Positions 18,020 through 26,345 of a stretch of DNA of 43,046 nt are shown piece after piece. Under the pieces are notes generated by a model. That model had not been told where the DNA came from, made no database searches, and worked only from the letters and a program-made list of their open reading frames with translations. Every line of letters begins with the position of its first letter. Within the stretch, counting starts at the first letter, position 1. This DNA is from Myxococcales bacterium (GTDB lineage: Bacteria > Myxococcota > Myxococcia > Myxococcales > JAJYLH01): positions 1-43,046 of the forward strand of contig JAJYLH010000049.1 of NCBI GenBank assembly GCA_021787845.1, given 5' to 3'. A program made the position numbers and the translations under genes.

Positions 18020-19177
18020 TCATCCATTCACGAGCGCGAGGAGCTGCTCCTGGAGCGCCTTCGCCTTGGCCACCGCCAACAGCGCCATGATGACGTACAC
18101 CTTGCCGTTCGCCTCGCGGCCGACGTCGAGGCGCGCTTTCTCCATCACGCCGCGGCTCACCTCCGAGCCGATATCGGCGGGCAGGCAGTGCATGTAGAGC
18201 GCGTTCCCCTGATGGGTGAGCTGCATCCGCCGTTCGTCGCAAATCCAGTCGGTGTGCTGGGCGTTGCGTTCGAGGGCGCGCTTTTCCACCTCCTTGAGGC
18301 CCTCCTTGTCGCGCCGGCGGTTCGCCTCGACGCGATCGAGCATCAGGTCGAACGGGCCCCAGCTCTTGGGATAGACGACGTCCGCATCCTGGAACGCCTG
18401 GTCCATCTCGCCCGTCACCTGGAAGCTGCCGCCGCTGGCGCGCGCGAACTCGTGCGCCTGGGCGATGGTCTCCGGCATCAGGTCGTAGCCCTTCGGGTGC
18501 GCGAGCTCGACCTGGGCGCCGAACCGGGTCAAGAGCGTGATCAGCCCCTGGGGGACCGAGAGCGGTTTCGCATAGCTCGGCGAGTAGGCCCACGAGACCG
18601 CGATTTTCCGGCCGGCGATGCCGTCGGGGAACCGCTTCTTCAGCCAGAGCAGGTCGGCCAGGGTCTGGGTCGGGTGGTCGATGTCGCACTGGAGGTTGAC
18701 GATGGGCACCACCCGCTCGTCGCCGGTCGCGGCGAGGTAGCCGTCGATGCCCTGCTTCGCCGCTCGGAGGAAGCGGTTCCCCTCTCCGAGAATCAGGTCG
18801 TGGCGGATGCCCATCGCGTGCGCGTTCATCCCCAGCATCGCCCCGGTCTCCTCGGCGGTCTCGCCGTGCTCGACCTGGGTCGACGAGCCGTCGACGATCA
18901 CCGGCGAGCTGCCGAGCCTCGCCGCCGCTCCCGCCCAGCTCGACTTGGTGCGCGTCGAGTTGTCGAAGAACAGGGCATAGGCGAGCTCGTTCGGGAAGAG
19001 CGCCGCCGGGATGCGAGAGCGGTCCAGCAGCTCGAAGGCGCGCGCGACGCGCAGGAGCTCCTCCAGCTCGGCCGCCGACCACTCCGAGGTCAACAGGAGG
19101 CTGCGGCCACGCAAGCCGTCGAGCGTCGCCTCGTCGAGGCCGTCGAGCGTCGAACGAACAGTCTCCGCCAAGCTCAT
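18020..19177 (-). CDS. ygeW: Knotted carbamoyltransferase YgeW
   Basis: 385 aa from ATG 19177, preceded by GGAGGAG six bases upstream; an ATG five codons earlier lacks such a site. Transcarbamylase motifs: LFFDNSTRTKSSW near 70 (carbamoyl-phosphate loop), NLQCDIDHPTQTLADLLW near 160, AYSPSYAKPLSVPQG in the knot region, and MHCLPADI near 327. From memory these match E. coli YgeW closely. YgeW proteins transfer a carbamoyl group to or from a 2,3-diaminopropionate/oxamate-related substrate; the physiological substrate is uncertain. The gene sits between the PLP-enzyme genes and ygeY, with interspersed repeats on both sides. Confidence 0.93.
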   Translation of the reverse strand: MSLAETVRSTLDGLDEATLDGLRGRSLLLTSEWSAAELEELLRVARAFELLDRSRIPAALFPNELAYALFFDNSTRTKSSWAGAAARLGSSPVIVDGSSTQVEHGETAEETGAMLGMNAHAMGIRHDLILGEGNRFLRAAKQGIDGYLAATGDERVVPIVNLQCDIDHPTQTLADLLWLKKRFPDGIAGRKIAVSWAYSPSYAKPLSVPQGLITLLTRFGAQVELAHPKGYDLMPETIAQAHEFARASGGSFQVTGEMDQAFQDADVVYPKSWGPFDLMLDRVEANRRRDKEGLKEVEKRALERNAQHTDWICDERRMQLTHQGNALYMHCLPADIGSEVSRGVMEKARLDVGREANGKVYVIMALLAVAKAKALQEQLLALVNG

Positions 19178-19210
19178 GTCGAACTCCTCCAAGCCCTTGG
19201 GGCCAACGTC

Positions 19211-19242
19211 CGCTCATCCCGAGCGCAGTCGCGGGACGAGCG
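19211..19242. repeat. Interspersed palindromic repeat copy
   Basis: CGCTCATCCCGAGCGCAGTC followed by GCGGGACGAGCG; arms CGCTCATCCC and GGGACGAGCG pair imperfectly. It fills most of the gap between ygeW and the upstream PLP-enzyme gene. Confidence 0.75.
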
Positions 19243-19244
19243 TC

Positions 19245-20645
19245 TCAACGCACTGCCTCGCGCCGGCGGCCGGTGAAGAGCACCGCGACCTCCTCGTCCG
19301 CTCCGACCGCGCCGCGTGCGCGCAGCTCGAGGAGCCCGGCGAGCCCGGCGGTGCCGGTCCAGTCGACGTCGATGCCGGTCGCGCGCCGGCCGGTTTCGTT
19401 CGCCTCGAGGATGCGCGCCTCCGGCACCACCACCGGCCAGCCGCCCGTTTCCAGCATCGCCCGCACGTCGGCGACCCAGTCGTACGTCTCGTCGTCGAGG
19501 ATTCCAGAAGCGGCGCTGTGAGGCGTCTCGGCGACCGGACGCATGTAGCGAGAGCGGTGCTGGGCAGCGAAGCGGAGCGCGTCGTCGAGCTGCGTGCCAG
19601 TCGCGGTCGATCCGATCCACCGCCCCAGGGCAGCGTCGCTGATCTGCTCCAGCGGTTCCGGGGGGCGTTGGCCGCTCGTCGCCAGGCGCCGCGCAAGGTC
19701 GCGCGCAACTCCCCGCCACGCCGCGTCGAGCGGATGACCGCCTTCGGTCTGGACCGAGTGGATCCGCGGCATCGCGCTGACGGCGCCGGTTTCCTTCGCT
19801 ACCGCGGCCGCCTGCGCCATCGAGGCGAGCAGCGCGCCGCCGCCGACCTGGACGAAGAGGCGGTGCAGCGGCTTCCCGGTGCGCAGGTGCTGGCTGACGA
19901 TTTCGAACCCCAGCGTGCGGCCGCCGTCGAGCGCGAGACCGTTCTCGCTCCCCTGGCAGGTGAACGGGATCGCACCGCGCAGGACGCCCTCGCGGAAACG
20001 ATGGAAGCAGGGGTCGCCCGGCGGCAGCTCCGGTCGCCGTTCGCAGGGGACGATGCGCGCGTCCAGCTCCAGGAGCCGATCGAGGACCGCGGGGTTCGCC
20101 TCGGGCGGCACGTACACGTCGAGCGCGCGCCCGATGGCCTTCGCCACCACCGCCGCCGCCAGCGCCGCGTTCCCGCAGCTCGCGATCGCGAGATGTCCCT
20201 CGGGAGCGCTGCCGCCCGTCGCCTCGAGCACCTTCAGATGGAGCGCGAGCCCCATCAGGTGCCGGGCCTTATGCGAGCCGGCGATGTTGACCGTCTCGTT
20301 CTTCACCCACGCGTCGAGCTCGTCCGAACGCCCGTAGGGCGTCATCCGAAAGCCGGTGCCGTCGATCCTCGCGACCGCCTCGTCGATCGCGCGCATTAGG
20401 TCCACGAAAGCGCTGTCGCTCAGCCCGCGGCGACGGGCGACTGTCCACGCACTGAGAAGCCGGCGGTACCGGAGGAACGGGTTCGGGTCGCCGTCTTTCC
20501 TAAAGGGCTTCCCCTCTCCTGTACCGGACATGGTGAGCACGTGGTCGACGTCGTCGCCGGCGCGCGCGTTCGGGCAGCGGAAGGGCGCGGCGTCGGCAGG
20601 CGCCATATAGCCGCAACCGCTGCAACGCAAGCCAAGAGCGCTCAC
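19245..20645 (-). CDS. Threonine-synthase-like fold-II PLP enzyme with N-terminal zinc ribbon
   Basis: 466 aa from GTG 20645, which overlaps the stop of the upstream PLP gene. Cys residues in [19 protein letters not shown] suggest the small zinc ribbon seen in some threonine synthase-like proteins. The PLP lysine is probably in [12 protein letters not shown] (near 121). [11 protein letters not shown] (near 155) is the substrate/cofactor loop and [12 protein letters not shown] the PLP phosphate cup. Fold-type II enzymes include threonine synthase, cysteine synthase and diaminopropionate ammonia-lyase (YgeX). In this locus it occupies the place where ygeX is expected, but it is not an obvious YgeX orthologue. 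The reaction is unknown; an ammonia-lyase or beta-replacement on a diamino or hydroxy acid is a guess. Confidence 0.85.
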   Translation of the reverse strand: MSALGLRCSGCGYMAPADAAPFRCPNARAGDDVDHVLTMSGTGEGKPFRKDGDPNPFLRYRRLLSAWTVARRRGLSDSAFVDLMRAIDEAVARIDGTGFRMTPYGRSDELDAWVKNETVNIAGSHKARHLMGLALHLKVLEATGGSAPEGHLAIASCGNAALAAAVVAKAIGRALDVYVPPEANPAVLDRLLELDARIVPCERRPELPPGDPCFHRFREGVLRGAIPFTCQGSENGLALDGGRTLGFEIVSQHLRTGKPLHRLFVQVGGGALLASMAQAAAVAKETGAVSAMPRIHSVQTEGGHPLDAAWRGVARDLARRLATSGQRPPEPLEQISDAALGRWIGSTATGTQLDDALRFAAQHRSRYMRPVAETPHSAASGILDDETYDWVADVRAMLETGGWPVVVPEARILEANETGRRATGIDVDWTGTAGLAGLLELRARGAVGADEEVAVLFTGRRREAVR

Positions 20646-22141
20646 GCACCCACTCCGGTCTCGGCGTTGAACGCGTCGATCAGCGCGTCCCACTTCGGCA
20701 AGAGCGTCTCGAGCTCGCTCCAGAACGCCGGGTCGCGCCGCGCCTCGAAGGCGTCGAGGGGGATGCCCTGCTGCTCGACCCAGGTGAAGTAGCCCAAATT
20801 GAAGATGCGCCGCCGGTCGACCCGCGTCAGCTCGAGCACGTGAGCGGTCGAGGTGCCGGCGAGGTGCTGTCCGTAGACCCGAGCCGCCGCGGTCGCGCCG
20901 AAGCCGGCCGGGAAGTTCTTCGCCAGCGTCTTCTCCACCTCGGTCGCGTACATCTCCGCGCCGTCGGTCGCGATGGTGAAGATGGCGTCGTTCTTCCCGA
21001 GCCCGAGGGCCTTGGCCGTCTTGATCGAGGCGACGACGTTGCAGAGGCTGGAGAGTCCGAAATGGCGCATCGAGTCGATCAGCTCTGGCCCGAGGCCCCG
21101 CTCGTCGGCGAGCCAACGCCGGCCGGCACCGGTGTTGAAGAGCACGTTGAGCGAGTCGGTCGCGCGGTCGGAGACGCCGACCACGAGGTCGGTGTTCATC
21201 ACGTTGTGGATCAGCGGCACGTGCTTGTCGCCGATGCCCTGGATGTTGTGGTCACCGAAACCGTTGTAGAGGAGCGTCGGACACTCCAGCGCCTCCACGG
21301 CCGCGATGCGCGTGCCGTAGCGCTCCTTGAGGAGGTCCCCCGCGCCGATGGTGCCTGCCGAGCCGGTGGCGGAGACGAACGCCGCCGCGTGGAGGTCCGG
21401 CTGGCTCGCCCGCATCGTCTCGTAGATGTGCGAGAGCGCTTGCCCTGTGCAGGAGCGGTGCGCCAGGTGGTTACCGAGCTCGGAGAACTGGTTCAAGATG
21501 ACGTTGGTCGGGTCCGGCCGCAGCCGCGCGCACTCGTCGTAGATTTCCTTGACGTTGCTCTCGACGCCGTAGGTGCGGATGACGTCGGACGCGTCGACCG
21601 TCCATTCGCGTAGCCAGCGGAAGCGCTCCTGGCTCATTCCCTCCGGGAGGATGGCGACGCCCCGGCAGCCCATGATGCGCGAGATGGCGACGCCGCCACG
21701 GCAGTAGTTGCCGGTCGAGGGCCAGAGGGCGCGGTGGCGGGTGGGGTCGAAGCGGCCGGTGACGAGGCGCGGCGCGAGGCAGGCGTAGGCGGCCAGCACC
21801 TTGTGCGCGCGAATCATCGGGAAGCGGTCGCCCAGCGCCACCACGATGGGAGATGGGACGCCGGTCAGCGCCTCGGGCAGGATCACGTGGGCCGGCAGCG
21901 CTTGCGTTCCCCGTCGGTCCTCGGCGTTGTACCAGTGCACCCGAAAGAGGTTCAGCGGATGTGGAGAATCGGGGTCGACGTCCCGGAGGGCGACGCGGAT
22001 GCGCTCAGGAATCTTCGTCGGATCGGCGAGCTGGGCGAAGGTCGGCAACTCGATGAGCGCCTCGCGAAAGCGGCCGGTGGTGCGGCGCAGGAGCTCCTGG
22101 TCGGCGATATCGGTCTCGGTCCCCGGCAAGCGGCTGTTCAT
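20642..22141 (-). CDS. Fold-II PLP enzyme (cysteine-synthase-like), unknown substrate
   Basis: 499 aa from ATG 22141, with AAGGA upstream. Candidate PLP lysine in [14 protein letters not shown] (near 109); [19 protein letters not shown] (near 143) is the substrate/phosphate loop with an unusual Tyr-Cys; [20 protein letters not shown] may be the PLP phosphate cup. The C-terminal part contains [17 protein letters not shown]. It belongs to the tryptophan-synthase-beta/cysteine-synthase superfamily but is longer than usual (about 320 aa for cysteine synthase) at both ends. Overlap with the following PLP gene implies translational coupling, so the two may form a heteromer or act in sequence. This pair replaces the single YgeX seen in E. 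coli. Confidence 0.85.
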   Translation of the reverse strand: MNSRLPGTETDIADQELLRRTTGRFREALIELPTFAQLADPTKIPERIRVALRDVDPDSPHPLNLFRVHWYNAEDRRGTQALPAHVILPEALTGVPSPIVVALGDRFPMIRAHKVLAAYACLAPRLVTGRFDPTRHRALWPSTGNYCRGGVAISRIMGCRGVAILPEGMSQERFRWLREWTVDASDVIRTYGVESNVKEIYDECARLRPDPTNVILNQFSELGNHLAHRSCTGQALSHIYETMRASQPDLHAAAFVSATGSAGTIGAGDLLKERYGTRIAAVEALECPTLLYNGFGDHNIQGIGDKHVPLIHNVMNTDLVVGVSDRATDSLNVLFNTGAGRRWLADERGLGPELIDSMRHFGLSSLCNVVASIKTAKALGLGKNDAIFTIATDGAEMYATEVEKTLAKNFPAGFGATAAARVYGQHLAGTSTAHVLELTRVDRRRIFNLGYFTWVEQQGIPLDAFEARRDPAFWSELETLLPKWDALIDAFNAETGVGA

Positions 22142-22200
22142 CGTGGCTGTCCTTTCTTGCTCCCGCCCAGCACAGCTTCCGTTGGCAGAGCGTTGGTCCC

Positions 22201-22300
22201 GCTCACCCTGAGCCTTTCGCTTGCTCAGGATGAACTTCGTCGAAGGGGCGAGCGGCGTTGCGCGGGGACGCTCGTCCTTCGACTGCGCCCAGGATGAGCG
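22201..22300. repeat. Compound cluster of interspersed repeats
   Basis: 22201-22254 reads through CTCACCCTGAG, TTGCTCAGGATGAACTTCG and CGAAGGGGCGAGCG; 22269-22300 contains CTCGTCCTTCGACTGCGCCC and AGGATGAGCG. They fill most of the 200-bp gap between ssnA and the PLP gene, and are the same family as 17908-17986. Confidence 0.75.
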
Positions 22301-22341
22301 GAAAGCCGCCCCCAGCGTGTCCCGAGCACCGGCGGTCCTCT

Positions 22342-23379
22342 CTACAGCTCGTTCATGCGCTTCCACAACAGCGGCGCCGCTTCGCGAGCGTGCGCGCGAA
22401 TCTCCTCGGCGTCGGCCCCCGCGAGGCGGCCGCTATCTACCACTTCGCGGCCGCCGATGGCGATTCGGCCGGGTTCGACCCGTGCGCTGAGGTCGGGGAA
22501 GAAGGCGGAAAAGAGATGGCGTCCGGCCGCGCGCCGCGAAACGACCGCCCTCGAGGGCTCCCCGTGCGCGCGGGCCTCGGCGAGGAGTGCGGCTTCCTCG
22601 GCCACCAGGTCGGAGGCGAACCCGTCGGTGCCCAGCGCGACCCGGGCGCTCGCCCCGAGGGAACGCGCCCAGCCGACACGGTTGTTCGCGTTCGAGCGGG
22701 GATTGTGGACGAGCCAGAGCCCTTCCGCTTCGCAGCGTCGCACCTGCTCCACGTCGAGGTGCACGCCATGCGCGACGATCGAGCCGGGCGGCAGCGCTCC
22801 CAGCTCGAGCAAGCGCTCCAGGGGACCGGCGAAACCGCGCTGGCGGGCGTCATCGACGTCGGCGCGATCTTCTGCCACGTGGACGTGCACGACCGTCTTC
22901 AGCTCCCGAGCGAGCTCGCCAGCCTCGCGCAGCGTCTCGTCGGAGACCGTGAACGAGGCGTGCAGGCCGACACCCCCCCGGACGAAGGGCCGCGTGTTGG
23001 CCTCGATGAACCGCCGGCATTCCCGGAGCCCTCGCCGAGCTTCTTCCCGGCCGCCATTGCGCTCGGTGGCGCCGTAGCAGACGACCGCCGGCAGCCCCAG
23101 CTCCTCGCAGGCATCGGCGATCACGTCCAGCGAGCCGTCGATGAAGCGCGGCGACTCGTGGTGGTCAACGAGACCGGTGGTGCCAGCCAGGAGCGCTTCC
23201 GCCACGTAGAACCGGGCGGAGGCCCGCAGCGTCGCCGGATCCAGCGCCCGGTCGAGCTTCCACCACACGCGTTCGAGGATTTCCGAGAAGTTGCGGGGCG
23301 GCGGGTCGGGCGCGGGGAGTCCCAAGGGAGCGAGACCGCTGTAGAGGTGCGTGTGGGCGTTGACGTCGCCGGAGCTCAT
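22342..23379 (-). CDS. ssnA: SsnA-like amidohydrolase lacking the beta-sandwich segments
   Basis: 345 aa from ATG 23379. The metal site is complete: [11 protein letters not shown] (residues 7-17, HxH), [23 protein letters not shown], and [59 protein letters not shown] and the C-terminal [10 protein letters not shown] match E. coli SsnA from memory. E. coli SsnA has about 60 N-terminal residues and a C-terminal strand segment forming a composite beta-sandwich. Here the protein begins almost at HxH, and the late segment is cut to [19 protein letters not shown]. Upstream codons in the frame do not look like the missing strands. Substrate unknown; purine or pterin-like ring deamination or hydrolysis is expected from the cluster. 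Confidence 0.88.
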   Translation of the reverse strand: MSSGDVNAHTHLYSGLAPLGLPAPDPPPRNFSEILERVWWKLDRALDPATLRASARFYVAEALLAGTTGLVDHHESPRFIDGSLDVIADACEELGLPAVVCYGATERNGGREEARRGLRECRRFIEANTRPFVRGGVGLHASFTVSDETLREAGELARELKTVVHVHVAEDRADVDDARQRGFAGPLERLLELGALPPGSIVAHGVHLDVEQVRRCEAEGLWLVHNPRSNANNRVGWARSLGASARVALGTDGFASDLVAEEAALLAEARAHGEPSRAVVSRRAAGRHLFSAFFPDLSARVEPGRIAIGGREVVDSGRLAGADAEEIRAHAREAAPLLWKRMNEL

Positions 23380-23646
23380 GCGCGCGAATCTCGCACAGTT
23401 GATCGCGTCTGGACGAGAGCGCCGGCACAGGTCGGTGGTGGCGGGCCGGTGGCCGGCCGGAGATGCACCCTTGTCCCCACCTCGCGGCCCCGCGACCACC
23501 GAATCAGCGACCCGTTGGTGCGGTGAACCGGATATCGCGGTCAACGACCGTCGGGTCGGTCCGGGACGACGCGCTGGTGCGCGACCCAGCGGAGCAGTCC
23601 ACGCGATCCGTGATATTCCCAGGGTCCTCAGGCGCGAGGAGAACCG
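23380..23646. promoter_or_regulatory. Divergent regulatory region between ssnA and preA
   Basis: 267 bp between divergent start codons should hold promoters for both purine-catabolism gene sets. I could not identify a confident -35/-10 pair or a sigma-54 (GG-GC) site. GAGGAGAAC just before ATG 23647 gives a good ribosome-binding site for preA. No adjacent regulator gene is present. Confidence 0.45.
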
Positions 23647-24861
23647 ATGTCCGACCACGCCGACCCACTTCCGAAGGACACCTCGTGGCGGGTTCCGCTC
23701 CCGGTGACGCCGCCCCAGGCGCGGCAGGAGGTCGAGGTCCTGGGCCTCACCTTTCGCAGCCCGGTGATTCCGGCCGCGGGACCGAACGTGCGCGACGGCG
23801 CGGCGCTCGCGCGGGTCGCCGAGAACGGCGCCGGGGGCTTGCTCGCAAAGACCGTTTCGGTGAGGGCGGCGCCGGTGCCGAGGCCCAACATGGCGCAGTT
23901 CGGTCGCGCCGGGATGCTCAACACCGAGCTGTGGACCGAGCTGAGCCTGGACCAGTGGCTCGACCGCGAGTACGACGTCGGCCTCGCCGCCGCGAGAGCC
24001 GCGGGCATCCCGTTCATCGCCAGCGTCGGCTACACCGCGGACGAGCTCGAGCTCGTCGCGCCGAAGGTCGCCGCCAAGGGCGTCGACGCCCTCGAGTTCT
24101 CGATTCATTACGTCGGCACCTCCTTCGACGCGGTGGTCGACACCGCTCGTGCTCTACGTTCGGTGGTGGATCTGCCGATCATCGCCAAGCTGAGCCCGCA
24201 CTTCGGCGACCTGGGCGAGCTGGCGGCGGTGCTGGAGCCGCACGTCGACGCCTTCACCTGCATCAACAGCTTCGGGCCGACCCTCGCCATCGACATCGAG
24301 AGGGCGGAACCGGTGCTGGGGAGCCGCTACGGCTACGGCTGGCTTTCGGGGGAGCCCCTGCGGCCGCTGGCGGTGCGTTCGGTCTTCGAGGTCGCCCGGC
24401 GGGTGAAAAAGCCGGTCATCGGCGTCGGGGGGGTGTCGCGCGGCGAGGACGTGATCGAGTTCCTGATGGCGGGCGCGTCGCTGGTCGGCATCTGCACCCA
24501 GGCGATCTACGAAGGGCCGCAGGTGTACGAGCGGGTCGCGGTCGAGGCGGCGCACTGGCTCGACCGGCACGGGCGCCAGAGCTTCGCCGACGTCCAGGGC
24601 GCCTACGTCCGCCGGTTCGGCCAGGGCCAGCGCGTCCTCACGGAAAAAGAGGAAGCGCCCCGGCTCGACTCGGCGCTTTGCATCGGGTGCACCCGGTGCG
24701 GCGTCGTCTGCCAGTACGATGCGATGCACGCCGAGCCGTGGAAGACGCCGACGCTCGTCGAGGAGCGCTGCTTCCAGTGCGGCCTGTGCGTGAGCGCGTG
24801 CCCGGCGGGAGCGCTCTCGTTCAGCCCGCGCGCAGGCCGGACGGTCGCGGAGGCCGCATGA
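23647..24861 (+). CDS. preA: PreA-like dihydropyrimidine/dihydroorotate dehydrogenase with 2x[4Fe-4S]
   Basis: 404 aa. Residues 30-320 form the FMN-binding barrel of the dihydroorotate/dihydropyrimidine dehydrogenase family: LGLTFRSPVIPAAGPNVRDG, GLLAKTVS, LPIIAKLSPHFGD, INSFG, KPVIGVGGVSRGEDVIEFLM and GASLVGICTQ. The C-terminal ferredoxin part has two [4Fe-4S] motifs (CIGCTRCGVVC near 345 and CFQCGLCVSACP near 374). In E. coli, PreA pairs with PreT to reduce uracil and thymine with NADH. ATGA overlap with preT supports a complex. In this cluster the pair could instead occupy the place of the YgfK-type flavo/Fe-S subunit. Confidence 0.9.
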   Translation: MSDHADPLPKDTSWRVPLPVTPPQARQEVEVLGLTFRSPVIPAAGPNVRDGAALARVAENGAGGLLAKTVSVRAAPVPRPNMAQFGRAGMLNTELWTELSLDQWLDREYDVGLAAARAAGIPFIASVGYTADELELVAPKVAAKGVDALEFSIHYVGTSFDAVVDTARALRSVVDLPIIAKLSPHFGDLGELAAVLEPHVDAFTCINSFGPTLAIDIERAEPVLGSRYGYGWLSGEPLRPLAVRSVFEVARRVKKPVIGVGGVSRGEDVIEFLMAGASLVGICTQAIYEGPQVYERVAVEAAHWLDRHGRQSFADVQGAYVRRFGQGQRVLTEKEEAPRLDSALCIGCTRCGVVCQYDAMHAEPWKTPTLVEERCFQCGLCVSACPAGALSFSPRAGRTVAEAA

Positions 24862-26342
24862 GCCTGGCGTTGCGACTCGCGCGCCAGCAGCCCGCCTACC
24901 GGGACCCGCGCGCGCGCGCAAAAGACTTCGACGAAATCGACTCCGGCTTTACGTTCGAGCAGGCGCGGGTCGAGGCGGAGCGCTGCGTCCAATGTTCGAA
25001 GCCCGCCTGCGCCATCGAGGGATGCCCGCTCGGGAACGCCATCCCCCGCTGGATCGATCACGTGGTCCAGGGGCGCTTGCGCCAAGCGGCATGGGTGCTG
25101 GCCACCACGGCGCCGATGCCGGAGCTGTGCGGCAAGCTCTGCCCGCACGAACGGCTGTGCGAGAGCCGGTGCGTCCTCGGTCAGGCGTCGAAACCGGTCG
25201 CTATCGGGGCGCTGGAGGCGTTTGTCGGGCGGGTCGCGGAAGAGCGCGGGTGGTTCGCGCCTGCGCCTTCACGAATGCCCTCCGGTTTACCCGTGCGTTT
25301 CGCCGGCGCCGCCGATCGGACCGATCAGTCGGATCCGACCGATCGGTCCGATCGGCGCGGTCATCCCGAGCGCATTCGAGGGGCGAGTGGCCACGTTGCG
25401 ATCATCGGCAGCGGTCCTGCTGGGCTGGCAGCGGCGGACCGGCTCCTGGCGCTGGGCCACGCGGTGACGATGTTCGAGCGCGCACCGGTCGCGGGCGGCG
25501 TCCCCTCCTATGGGATTCCCTCCTTCAAGTACGCGAAGAGCCGGGTCGAGCGGCTAGTCGAACGGGTGCGGCGCAAGGGCGCGGCGATCTTCTGCGGCAT
25601 CGAGGTCGGCCGGGACGTGACGGTCCGCGAGCTCCGCAAGGATTTCGATGCGGTGCTGCTCGCCATCGGCGCTCCCCGGGGGCGACTACTCGACCTGCCC
25701 GGGTGCGGGCTGGAGGGCATCTACTCAGCGACAGGGTTCCTGGTGAACGGCAACGTTCCCGCTGAGTGCATCGACGAAGCCGATCGCCGGGAGATTCGGC
25801 GCGGCCGCCGGTGCGTCGTCATCGGCGGCGGCGACACCAGCGCCGACTGCGTGCGCACGGCCGTTCGTCTGGGTTTCGAGGAGGTGCGCTGCCTCTACCG
25901 CCGTTCGCTGGAGGAGATCACCGGCCGCCTGGCCGACCGCGGCTACGCCCAGGAGGAAGGCGTGGTCTACCAGTTCCTGACGAGCCCGACGCGGTTCGAG
26001 GGCTCGGGCCGAGTCGAGCGGGTGGTCTGCGAGCGGATGGCGCTCGGCGAGCCGGACGGGAGCGGTCGTGCTCGGCCGGTTCCCATTCCTGGTTCGGAAT
26101 ATGTCCTCGAGGCCGACGCGGTGGTGCTCTCGCTCGGCTACGACGTCGACCGCAAGCTCTTGGAGAGCGCGCGCTGCCAGCTCGGACCCGACGGCCTCGT
26201 CGTCGACGACAACCTGATGACCTCGCGGCGGGGCGTCTTCGCGGCGGGCGACGTGGTGCGCGGCGCCGACCTCATCGTCCACGCGGCCCGCGACGGACGC
26301 GACGCGGCGATGGCCATCGACCGATTCCTGCGGGAGGGGTAG
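24858..26342 (+). CDS. preT: PreT/GltD-like FAD-dependent NAD(P)H oxidoreductase, with repeat-derived linker
   Basis: 494 aa, ATG overlapping the preA stop. The N-terminal Fe-S helical domain has CVQCSKPACAIEGCP (43-57) and CGKLCPHERLCESRC (91-105). The FAD Rossmann motif IIGSGPAGLAAADRLLALGH begins near 182; the NAD(P)H site is CVVIGGGDTSADCVRTA near 323; the last FAD motif is GVFAAGDVVRG. This is the glutamate-synthase small-subunit/PreT family, which passes electrons from NAD(P)H to PreA. Residues about 152-177 (AADRTDQSDPTDRSDR, then HPERIRGAS) come from interspersed repeat DNA (25312-25390) inserted in frame into the linker. The stop is 3 bp from the next start. Confidence 0.9.
   Translation: MSLALRLARQQPAYRDPRARAKDFDEIDSGFTFEQARVEAERCVQCSKPACAIEGCPLGNAIPRWIDHVVQGRLRQAAWVLATTAPMPELCGKLCPHERLCESRCVLGQASKPVAIGALEAFVGRVAEERGWFAPAPSRMPSGLPVRFAGAADRTDQSDPTDRSDRRGHPERIRGASGHVAIIGSGPAGLAAADRLLALGHAVTMFERAPVAGGVPSYGIPSFKYAKSRVERLVERVRRKGAAIFCGIEVGRDVTVRELRKDFDAVLLAIGAPRGRLLDLPGCGLEGIYSATGFLVNGNVPAECIDEADRREIRRGRRCVVIGGGDTSADCVRTAVRLGFEEVRCLYRRSLEEITGRLADRGYAQEEGVVYQFLTSPTRFEGSGRVERVVCERMALGEPDGSGRARPVPIPGSEYVLEADAVVLSLGYDVDRKLLESARCQLGPDGLVVDDNLMTSRRGVFAAGDVVRGADLIVHAARDGRDAAMAIDRFLREG
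25312..25390. repeat. Compound repeat inserted in frame within preT
   Basis: 25312-25356 is made of CGATCGGACCGATC-type units like those at 8383-8424. 25359-25390 (TCATCCCGAGCGCATTCGAG and GGGCGAG) is the interspersed repeat of 19211 and 38399. Together they encode about 26 residues of low-complexity Asp/Arg/Thr/Ser linker between the Fe-S and FAD domains without breaking the frame. Confidence 0.8.
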
Positions 26343-26345
26343 GCG

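Noticed and set aside
23380-23646. Sigma-54 promoter for the purine genes
   Set aside because: I searched by eye for the GG-N10-GC spacing with TGGC/TTGC and found no convincing match.
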